A DNA stretch of 5,225 nt from Chryseobacterium gleum. Its GTDB lineage: Bacteria > Bacteroidota > Bacteroidia > Flavobacteriales_C > GCA-002722245. The notes under the pieces were generated by a model, which worked only from the letters and a program-made list of their open reading frames with translations, had not been told where the DNA came from and did no database searches. The DNA is taken from positions 1-5,225 of the forward strand of contig CAMDPJ010000170.1 of the NCBI GenBank assembly GCA_945903925.1. Direction: 5' to 3'. The stretch's first letter is position 1, and each line of letters opens with the position of its first letter. Shown here piece by piece: positions 1 through 5,225 of the stretch. Both the position numbers and the translations under genes were made by a program.

Positions 1-450
1 TGGGTGAAAGAAGATTATACCAACAAATACCCTGATACCTACTTGCATAGTGGGATTCAAATTACATTTAAGACAGCAAGTAAAGATTCTATATTGCCAC
101 TAATGAGACCTGTTGGACCAATTATAGATGGATGGCAACGAATTGAAGCTTCGTTTACTGTGCCTGTAAACGCTAAAAATATTCAAATCGAATTAGTGAA
201 TGATGGTGCTGCAGGAGATGTGTTCTTCGATGACATAAGAATTCATCCTTTCCGTAGCAACATGAAATCTTTTGTTTACAATCCTTCTACACAAAAATTA
301 ACTGCCGAACTAGACGAAAACAATTACTCTACTCAGTACGAGTACGACGATGAAGGAATTTTAATTCGTGTGAAAAAAGAAACTGAGCGTGGCGTAATGA
401 CCATTAAAGAAACAAGAAATAACCAAAGTAAAGTTCAGGGCACACACTAA
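1..450 (+). CDS. C-terminal end of a large secreted jelly-roll/RHS-like protein (5' partial)
   Basis: The reading frame is open from the first base, so the true start lies upstream; the GTG at position 4 is not believed to be the start. Visible part: 149 codons. Roughly residues 15-80 look like the end of a jelly-roll, carbohydrate-binding-like beta-sandwich (GWQRIEASFTVP, then VFFDDIRIHPF, a typical closing strand). After it comes an RHS/YD-like strand region (SFVYNPSTQKLTAELDENNY, YEYDDEGILIRVKKETERG). From memory, this closing block ends very long surface proteins in Bacteroidota. The protein stops at QSKVQGTH with no RHS-associated core and no variable tip; those occur instead in the separate genes that follow 2 nt later. 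Likely role: secreted or surface scaffold. Function is not established. G+C is moderate here (23 of the first 60 bases), higher than in the small membrane gene downstream. Confidence -1.
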   Translation, partial: WVKEDYTNKYPDTYLHSGIQITFKTASKDSILPLMRPVGPIIDGWQRIEASFTVPVNAKNIQIELVNDGAAGDVFFDDIRIHPFRSNMKSFVYNPSTQKLTAELDENNYSTQYEYDDEGILIRVKKETERGVMTIKETRNNQSKVQGTH

Positions 451-992
451 TAATGAAGTTGAAGATTCAAATATCACTTTTCTTTTTGTTGACATTTACA
501 ATGTCGACTGTGTTTGCTATGACTTTTACCACCAACCAAGTTGGGGGTAATTCCTCTAAGAATTTAACTGTTCAAGTTGGTAAGCAGTATCAATTAAAAT
601 TTGATTTATTGCACCAATCGACAAGTGCTGTTAGAGTTCAAGTTATAGAAGGTTCAAATACAATAGTAGATGCATCAAATCTTATTGATGGTTCTCATTC
701 TTTTTCATTCACACCAAAATCGAACACTGTTACTTTAAAATTCATTAGAGAAGACAATGATAATTTATCGAGAGATTTTGAAGTAAATAATTTGATTTAC
801 GAAGAAGTGTCTTTGACTGCTCAAGTAGAATCAAATCATGTAATAGGGAGAAAAGAATATGAGCTTAACGATCATTTAGGAAATGTAAGGACAGTAATAA
901 GTGACAAGAAAGTAAATGGAAATGTTGAGGTTGTTAGCGCAATAGATTACTTGCCATTTGGTATGGCTGCGAGAAATTATAGTAATGGTTCA
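424..992 (+). repeat. Copy 1 of the constant cassette front end
   Basis: This direct repeat matches 2314-2882 at a constant offset of 1890 nt. It starts inside the coding sequence of the upstream gene (last 8 codons plus stop), crosses the TAATAATG junction and continues to codon 180 of the RHS module. Bases 424-435 and 437-464 are identical to the second copy, as is a 43-nt run at 484-526. Over codons 1-180 I count 35 amino-acid differences (about 81% identity). Past codon 180 identity falls abruptly. Upstream of 424 the two loci share nothing obvious. Confidence -1.
437..464 (+). promoter_or_regulatory. Stop-start junction of cassette 1 (translation-initiation context)
   Basis: A TAA stop (448-450) is followed by a second in-phase TAA beginning at 451, whose last A also begins the ATG of the next gene at 453 (TAATAATG). 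The whole 28-nt stretch is perfectly repeated at 2327-2354. No strong Shine-Dalgarno lies at normal spacing; a weak AGGG ends 12 nt before the ATG. This arrangement suggests translational coupling, with the end of the upstream gene supplying the initiation context. Confidence -1.
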
Positions 993-1871
993 AGTGTTCG
1001 TTATGGATATCAGAATCAAGAGAAGATGTTTGAAATAAGTACAGGTGACTTTATTTTCGATGCAAGGATGTTTAGCTCAAGATTAGGTAAATGGTTTTCT
1101 CCAGATCCATGTGAGAAGAATTTACCATCTTCATCAACTTATGCTTTTTGTTTAAACAATCCAATTTTCATGTTTGACATAGATGGTTGTTTTCCTTATA
1201 CGGTTCAAATTCGTTCATATCATCCTAATCAACATTTTGGTGCAATGGGAGGTGTTTACGGAGCAGGCTTTGCTGGAGATAATAGAGGCTTTTCTTGTTC
1301 AACGGCGGGAGGTGTTTCAGCTCGTGTTCACCAGCAATTCACTTTTGATGTTGCAAAGCAAAGTGTTACTAATAAAAAGACTTGGTGTCATCCTTCGCAT
1401 GATGATGATGGGGGAACAGAAACAGGGGTTCCTACATGGCAAGTTTCGGATATGTCAAAATTAGGTGAATCATCTATTTTTAATGCATCGTATTCGGCAA
1501 GTAATCCTTTAGCGACAGGAGCCCCAGATATTGATGTTAATACTTCTTTCACGGTAAAGGAGGATGTTGAAAAAGGCATGTTGAGTGTGTCTTTCATTGC
1601 TCATGGTGATGATTTTCCTAATACCGAAGCAATCCTCTCAGATTCAAAAGGTCAGACTATTTATTTGGGGGTAGATGTAAGAGAGATGGGGAATGATGAT
1701 AAACCCGTAATATTGGCTGGGGGAGCAACAACTAAAATTATGGACATGACTTTGGATATAACAATAGATAAAGATGGCGGATTTACAGGAGTTAAATATT
1801 GTGGAACTAGTTATTCTATTTCAGAATGGAATGCAAAATTCACATCAAAGGATGCAAAACCAACTGATTAA
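453..1871 (+). CDS. Exported orphan RHS-core module 1 with unique C-terminal tip (putative polymorphic toxin)
   Basis: 472 aa, four parts. Residues 1-22 are a Sec signal peptide with likely cleavage after VFA; no lipobox. Residues 23-118 form a beta-rich, jelly-roll-like domain (VQVGKQYQLKFDL, SFSFTPKSNTVTLKFIRE). Residues about 128-245 are a short RHS-associated core: ELNDHLGNVR, DYLPFGM, RYGYQNQEK, LGKWFSPDP, YAFCLNNP, ending DIDG. Residues 246-472 are a variable tip absent from the sister module. The tip has GDNRGFS (275-281), SNPLATGAPDIDV (350-362), GDDFPNTEA (385-393) and LG at 405-406. From memory, a domain of this layout recurs at RHS C-termini in Bacteroidota without known function, and GDNRGFS faintly recalls DUF3238. 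I see no nuclease or peptidase motif. The protein has six cysteines after the signal peptide (C220, C233, C246, C282, C312, C450). It lacks the many YD repeats needed for an RHS cocoon and has no type IX sorting domain. The toxin role is inferred from architecture and the small gene 1 nt downstream. Confidence -1.
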   Translation: MKLKIQISLFFLLTFTMSTVFAMTFTTNQVGGNSSKNLTVQVGKQYQLKFDLLHQSTSAVRVQVIEGSNTIVDASNLIDGSHSFSFTPKSNTVTLKFIREDNDNLSRDFEVNNLIYEEVSLTAQVESNHVIGRKEYELNDHLGNVRTVISDKKVNGNVEVVSAIDYLPFGMAARNYSNGSSVRYGYQNQEKMFEISTGDFIFDARMFSSRLGKWFSPDPCEKNLPSSSTYAFCLNNPIFMFDIDGCFPYTVQIRSYHPNQHFGAMGGVYGAGFAGDNRGFSCSTAGGVSARVHQQFTFDVAKQSVTNKKTWCHPSHDDDGGTETGVPTWQVSDMSKLGESSIFNASYSASNPLATGAPDIDVNTSFTVKEDVEKGMLSVSFIAHGDDFPNTEAILSDSKGQTIYLGVDVREMGNDDKPVILAGGATTKIMDMTLDITIDKDGGFTGVKYCGTSYSISEWNAKFTSKDAKPTD

Positions 1872-1872
1872 T

Positions 1873-2340
1873 ATGAAAAAATATTTATTAAGTAATTGGT
1901 TGAATGTTCTAAGTATATTGCTTGGATTGTATGTTATTGTTTTGAGCATTTCAATTTATCAATTATTTATAGGAAAGAGAGGATTTACTATGGAAACGGT
2001 ATTGGTTGAAACAATAGGAGGTAGTTTTCTTTTTTTTATTGGAGCAATTTTTTACAATGTAAAAATGTTGTTGTTTTGTTTCGTTTTTATTTTTGCTTTA
2101 GATGTTATCCTATTTAAGGTTTTATCTCAGAATATCTCTCAAATAATAATTATTGAAATTATTTGCTTTCTCCTTGTTGTTGTTGTCTATTCGTATTTGG
2201 AAAACTCTTATATTTTCATGTCTTTGCTTCCTTTTTTTATAGCTTCTCAACAAATCAGAAAGAAAAAAAATTTACTGATGAAAAGCGACGGAAATAAAAT
2301 TGATGATTTAGATCAAAGTAAAGTTAAGGGCACACACTAA
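1873..2340 (+). CDS. Small polytopic membrane protein, candidate immunity partner of module 1
   Basis: 155 aa from the ATG one base after the stop of module 1. The same frame is open to an ATG at 1774, but that would overlap module 1 by about 100 nt and add a non-membrane leader, so 1873 is preferred. Hydrophobic segments lie at about residues 10-32, 44-62, 65-85, 89-108 and perhaps 112-125, giving four or five membrane passes. A basic RKKK at 129-132 begins a charged tail, probably cytoplasmic by the positive-inside rule. The gene is very AT-rich (14 G+C in 2041-2100), as expected for a hydrophobic protein and also compatible with separate acquisition. The last eight residues (QSKVKGTH) copy the end of the gene at 1-450 and are not part of the membrane fold. 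I recognise no family. Position suggests protection against the module 1 tip; this is inference. Confidence -1.
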   Translation: MKKYLLSNWLNVLSILLGLYVIVLSISIYQLFIGKRGFTMETVLVETIGGSFLFFIGAIFYNVKMLLFCFVFIFALDVILFKVLSQNISQIIIIEIICFLLVVVVYSYLENSYIFMSLLPFFIASQQIRKKKNLLMKSDGNKIDDLDQSKVKGTH

Positions 2341-2882
2341 TAATGAAGTTGAAGCTTAACATATCACTTTTTGTTTTGTTGACATTTACAATGTCGACTG
2401 TGTTTGCTATGACTTTCACCACGACTCAAGCCGGTGCTAATTCATCAAAAGACATATCTGTTCAAGTGGGTAAGCAGTATCAATTGAAATTTGATTTACA
2501 GCATCAAACAACAAGTGCTGTGAGAATTCAGATTCTAGAGGGTTCAAATAAAATAGTCGATGCTTCAAATTTAGCAGATGGTTCTCATGTTTATTCATTC
2601 ACTCCAACTTCAAATACTGTCACTTTAAGATTTATAAGAGAGGATAATGATAATGTGTCGAGGGATTTTGAAGTAAATAATTTGTTATACGAAGAAGTAT
2701 TGTCAACTATTCAAGCAGAATCTAATCATGTTATTGGTAGAAAAGAATATGAGCTTGCTGATCATTTAGGAAATGTGAGAGCTGTAATTTCCGATAAACC
2801 GAAAAATGGAAATGCGGAAGTTATTTCAGCTACAGATTATTTGCCTTTTGGGATGACTGCGAGAAGTTATAGTAATGGTTCT
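2314..2882 (+). repeat. Copy 2 of the constant cassette front end
   Basis: Direct repeat of 424-992. Its first 27 nt form the last eight codons and stop of the membrane-protein gene, in the same reading frame as in copy 1; the remainder covers the TAATAATG junction and codons 1-180 of the second RHS module. One base differs before the start codon (C436 versus A2326). The repeat marks the left edge of a duplicated or recombined cassette. Confidence -1.
2327..2354 (+). promoter_or_regulatory. Stop-start junction of cassette 2 (translation-initiation context)
   Basis: Identical to 437-464: TAA stop at 2338-2340, then TAATG with the start at 2343. In this copy the preceding bases read TTAAGGG, so a slightly better purine stretch (AAGGG, 2326-2330) lies 12 nt before the ATG, still long for a Shine-Dalgarno spacing. 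Probable translational coupling to the membrane-protein gene. Confidence -1.
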
Positions 2883-3818
2883 GAGACTCGCTATGGATAT
2901 AGCGGTAAAGAAAAAGAAAGTGAAATAAGCGAAGGTGATTATGATTTTGGGGCAAGGATTAATTCTGTGAAATTAGCAAGATGGTTGGCTTGTGACCCAT
3001 TAAAAGCGAAGTACCCCGAGTTGAGCCCATATAATTGTGTTGGTAATAGTCCGCTATTATTTGTTGATCCTGATGGTAAAAGAATTATTGGCGCTACTGA
3101 GGAGTCAGCAAAATTCGCATATGCGGATATTATCACGAGTGTTTATGGGAGTAATGCTGTAATGAAAGACGTTTTTGTTTTAAATGGTAATGAAATAGTA
3201 TTAAGCGAGCAATATGCTAAAATGTCTCGAAATGAATTTCATCGATTTATAAGGAATCAGTATCCAAATACGGCTGAGAATTCTGGTTATTTAAGATCGT
3301 ATTCTTATGGCATGTATAAAGCGATAACGAGCAAAAAATCTATTAAGGTAACTTATACCGATGGAACTGTTAGTCAGGCAAAATACGCTGCCGACAATAA
3401 TGGTAATATGGAGGTCGAAATAGCGAAGAATAACGGCATTCCTACAGATGTTATTTGTGATGGTGCAGCTACACCTACTGTAGGCTCAACAACCAGCGAG
3501 TTTGATCGTCGAATTACAGCTGCTCATGAGATTTTAGGTGAGGCTCTTGTTAGGATAGAAAAGGGATTGTTAAATGATGCTCAAGAAGCACAGGATCCGG
3601 TAAATAATACTACATATATAGATGTTCAATCAATCAAGGTTTCAAATGTAATGGCGAAAATATTAAAGGTTGGATTTCAAAGAACTGGATCAGATCATGC
3701 TGTCGAGACGAATAAAGAATTATTAAAACAACCTATTCCTGATGATATGAAGAGTATTATTAATATTCCTCAAGAAAATAGGGAACAGGTTAAAAAAGAA
3801 GAAAAGAAACCTAAATAA
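2343..3818 (+). CDS. Exported orphan RHS-core module 2 with unique tip carrying an HE motif (putative polymorphic toxin)
   Basis: 491 aa, a paralogue of the gene at 453. Residues 1-22 are a near-identical signal peptide, 23-118 the beta-sandwich domain, and about 128-245 the RHS core (ELADHLGNVR, DYLPFGM, RYGYSGKEK, YDFGAR, WLACDP, SPYNCVGNSP, ending DPDG). Residues 246-491 are a tip unrelated to that of module 1. It contains TAAHEILGEAL with H395, E396 and E400, and downstream SDHAVETN (450-457) with E455. From memory, some Bacteroidota RHS tips carry AHE.xGHA followed by A..EN..R and look like metallopeptidases; this tip matches that pattern but has Glu where the second His is expected. It could be a diverged or inactive zincin-like domain, and canonical HExxH is absent. 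The C-terminus is lysine-rich (KKEEKKPK). No lipobox or type IX sorting domain is visible. The next gene starts 2 nt later and is the likely partner. Confidence -1.
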   Translation: MKLKLNISLFVLLTFTMSTVFAMTFTTTQAGANSSKDISVQVGKQYQLKFDLQHQTTSAVRIQILEGSNKIVDASNLADGSHVYSFTPTSNTVTLRFIREDNDNVSRDFEVNNLLYEEVLSTIQAESNHVIGRKEYELADHLGNVRAVISDKPKNGNAEVISATDYLPFGMTARSYSNGSETRYGYSGKEKESEISEGDYDFGARINSVKLARWLACDPLKAKYPELSPYNCVGNSPLLFVDPDGKRIIGATEESAKFAYADIITSVYGSNAVMKDVFVLNGNEIVLSEQYAKMSRNEFHRFIRNQYPNTAENSGYLRSYSYGMYKAITSKKSIKVTYTDGTVSQAKYAADNNGNMEVEIAKNNGIPTDVICDGAATPTVGSTTSEFDRRITAAHEILGEALVRIEKGLLNDAQEAQDPVNNTTYIDVQSIKVSNVMAKILKVGFQRTGSDHAVETNKELLKQPIPDDMKSIINIPQENREQVKKEEKKPK

Positions 3819-3820
3819 CA

Positions 3821-4534
3821 ATGCGGTATTTATATAGCTTCATATTGTTTTTTATTCTTGTGTCTGGTTGGTCGCAATCAGATTCGTTGATTCGTTATTC
3901 TATTCAATCTGATCTTTTGAATGGATTCTCTCAAGACACCCCATTTTATTATATAGATGTTGTCCTTACTATAGAAAACAAATCTAATGACACTATCTAT
4001 ATACCTTATTCGAAGACTCAATATGCTTTTCTCAATATTGATTCATCTGTATTAAGTATTGATCCTTTGCTAAATAAAAACTCAAATCTTTCAACACAAA
4101 TTTTTCCTTCAAGTGAAGCAATTGGGTTTTTTCATAATAGCTATGGTAATTATAAAAGTGAGTATCCTTATCACAATTATGATTATGGCCTTTTTGAGAT
4201 ACTACCTATGCAGAAAAAGAAGGTGAAATATGTTGATCATATTGTCTTTGATTCTAAAAAAACTAGAAATAAGAATTTTAAAATAAATGATTTTTTGATT
4301 TGTGGCGAACAGATATTGATTTTAAGAGATAGAGCTTCTATTAGTGCTTTTGATAGTGCTTTTTTGTATAATAAATTGGTTGGCCCATGTTATTTAACAA
4401 TTGCCTATAAAGTAACTAAAAGTGATATTGAGCTTTATTATTCGGGGTTTCATTATGATTTGTTAAAAACGGAATCCTATTCTGGAAAGAGAAAAAAAAA
4501 GGCCATGCAATTTCAAAAAAGAAAAATTCAATAA
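3821..4534 (+). CDS. Exported beta-rich protein, candidate immunity partner of module 2
   Basis: 237 aa, starting 2 nt after module 2. Residues 1-19 are a signal peptide (hydrophobic 7-15, ending GWSQ) without lipobox cysteine, so the mature protein should be periplasmic or secreted. The body is rich in aromatic and beta-forming residues. DVVLTIENKSNDTIYIP (46-62) and FEILPMQKKKVKYVDHIVF (125-143) resemble strands of an Ig-like or immunity-type sandwich in which an N.S.D.I motif is followed by a proline-containing edge strand. Two cysteines (C161, C190) could pair. The last 15 residues are strongly basic and follow a run of nine A at 4492-4500, so the exact C-terminus depends on that homopolymer. 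I recognise no family. Position after the module 2 tip and export to the same compartment suggest an inhibitor or immunity role; this is inference. Confidence -1.
   Translation: MRYLYSFILFFILVSGWSQSDSLIRYSIQSDLLNGFSQDTPFYYIDVVLTIENKSNDTIYIPYSKTQYAFLNIDSSVLSIDPLLNKNSNLSTQIFPSSEAIGFFHNSYGNYKSEYPYHNYDYGLFEILPMQKKKVKYVDHIVFDSKKTRNKNFKINDFLICGEQILILRDRASISAFDSAFLYNKLVGPCYLTIAYKVTKSDIELYYSGFHYDLLKTESYSGKRKKKAMQFQKRKIQ
4492..4500 (+). other. A9 homopolymer near the end of the 237-aa gene
   Basis: Nine consecutive A lie within codons for RKKK close to the stop. A one-base indel or polymerase/ribosome slip here changes the C-terminus. One shift leads to a stop at 4537-4539 that overlaps the TTG start of the next gene; the other shift enters the frame of that gene. 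It may be a sequencing artefact, a phase-variable tract or nothing. Confidence -1.
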
Positions 4535-4535
4535 A

Positions 4536-5225
4536 TTGAAAAATAGTTTTCTATATATCGCCTTACTAATTGTTTTTTCAGCTTCCGCACAAAAGGAAGA
4601 TTTGAAGAAGTTGTGTGTGCATTTAGATGAGGTTTTAAAGGCTGCTACTCCCTTGCATTTAGAATATAACATGACTATTCAGGCAGATTTAGATGAGCCC
4701 GAAACAGGAGGGAGTATGCAAATGAGTTTCTATAAAAAAGGAGATCATCATTTTAAAATGGTGATGGGTAATGAGCAAATTCTTTTGCGTGAAGGAAAGA
4801 TGATGTTGCAAGTAAATAATGCCAACAAGTCAATTATCATCCAAGAAGATTCTACTCTTGTTAGTAATGATCAAACGATGATTACCGAGTTGAAAGGTTT
4901 AGTAGATAGTGCCGTTTCTGTTGAATATTCTAAAGAAAAAGATGTACTCACTTATATCTTGAAGTTCAAATCTACTTTTGCTTACACATCAATAAAACTG
5001 AATTTCTCGGCCAAAACAGAATTGTTAAATTCTATGCACGCCGAATTTAATCCAAGTTATCCCGAACCTTATCAGTCCTTAACGGTGACCTATACCTTAT
5101 GGGATTTGAAATGGAAAGAGGGCGTTGGTTTCTTCGACTTCAAACAATTTGTAGATAAAAAAGACGACAAATATATTCCTGTTTCAGCATTTAGTACTTA
5201 CAAAGTATTTCAGCCCGAAAAAGGT
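4536..5225 (+). CDS. Exported protein of unknown function, possibly LolA-like (3' partial, TTG start)
   Basis: 230 codons without a stop to the window end. No in-frame ATG occurs before 4671, and starting there would remove the hydrophobic leader. The TTG at 4536 lies one base after the preceding stop and gives (M)KNSFLYIALLIVFSASA then QKEDL: a good signal peptide with an ASA cleavage site at residue 18. It also keeps the 1-2 nt spacing seen throughout. The mature part starts with a short helix-like stretch (DLKKLCVHLDEVLKAA), then alternates strands (YNMTIQADL, GGSMQMSFYKKGDHHFKMVM, KMMLQVNNANKSIIIQED). This pattern recalls the open beta-barrel of LolA-like lipoprotein carriers, but I cannot confirm family membership. 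It lacks the QSKV.GTH tail-repeat context, so it does not begin a third RHS cassette. It may belong to the host locus rather than to the array. Confidence -1.
   Translation, partial: MKNSFLYIALLIVFSASAQKEDLKKLCVHLDEVLKAATPLHLEYNMTIQADLDEPETGGSMQMSFYKKGDHHFKMVMGNEQILLREGKMMLQVNNANKSIIIQEDSTLVSNDQTMITELKGLVDSAVSVEYSKEKDVLTYILKFKSTFAYTSIKLNFSAKTELLNSMHAEFNPSYPEPYQSLTVTYTLWDLKWKEGVGFFDFKQFVDKKDDKYIPVSAFSTYKVFQPEKG

Noticed and set aside
1398..1415. GAT repeats followed by a G run (microsatellite or phase-variable tract)
   Set aside because: Only three to four units and five G; it simply encodes HDDDGG within a plausible protein loop.
1183..1464. 93-aa + strand ORF inside module 1
   Set aside because: It lies wholly inside the tip-coding frame of module 1, shows no domain, and has unnatural low-complexity composition (VILRMMMM); a shadow frame.
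1388..1597. 69-aa minus-strand ORF
   Set aside because: Antisense to the module 1 tip, with no recognisable feature or start signal.
1774..1872. Upstream ATG start for the membrane protein
   Set aside because: It would overlap module 1 by about 100 nt and add a 33-residue leader before the membrane segments; the ATG at 1873 fits the 1-2 nt spacing of all neighbours.
424..2354. Insertion sequence or integron-like element explaining the repeats
   Set aside because: No transposase or integrase, no terminal inverted repeats and no attC-like palindromes; the repeats are direct and mostly coding.
2939..3136. 65-aa minus-strand ORF
   Set aside because: Antisense to the RHS core and early tip of module 2; no support.
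453..3818. Type IX secretion sorting domain at the module C-termini
   Set aside because: Neither C-terminus shows the usual YPNP-type beta domain; both end in charged tails.
4463..4672. 69-aa minus-strand ORF
   Set aside because: Antisense to the junction of two well-supported + strand genes; composition is that of reverse-complemented Lys-rich coding sequence.

Overview
The window looks like a chromosomal piece of a low-GC member of the Bacteroidota (Cytophagales, Chitinophagales or a similar order). The evidence is the RHS-associated core in its Bacteroidota form (DHLGNVR, YLPFGM, YGY..KEK, DP, DPDG), the signal peptides, and the absence of clear Shine-Dalgarno sites. All genes are on the + strand and packed with only 1-2 nt between stop and next start, so the region reads as one polycistronic unit. 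I see no internal terminator or promoter, no RNA gene, no IS and no CRISPR.

Layout: (1) 1-450 is the 3' end of a large secreted protein. A jelly-roll, carbohydrate-binding-like domain is followed by an RHS/YD-like strand region, and the protein stops without an RHS core or variable tip. (2) 453-1871 is a stand-alone 472-aa module: signal peptide, beta-sandwich, short RHS core, then a unique C-terminal tip. (3) 1873-2340 is a small polytopic membrane protein. (4) 2343-3818 is a second 491-aa module, about 81% identical to the first over residues 1-180, about 42% over 181-245, and unrelated after that. (5) 3821-4534 is a 237-aa exported protein. (6) From 4536 to the window end is an exported protein that seems to start at TTG and is cut by the edge.

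My reading is a tandem array of orphan RHS tip cassettes downstream of a tip-less giant protein. Each cassette is a constant exported front end, a variable tip, and a small specific partner gene placed like an immunity gene. The second cassette begins with a copy of the last 8 codons of the giant gene, fused in frame to the end of the membrane-protein gene, which marks the edge of the duplicated unit. Both putative partners are envelope proteins (one polytopic, one Sec-exported), which fits tips that enter the producer's own periplasm. Toxin and immunity roles are inferred from architecture and order only; I recognise no established toxin family in either tip.
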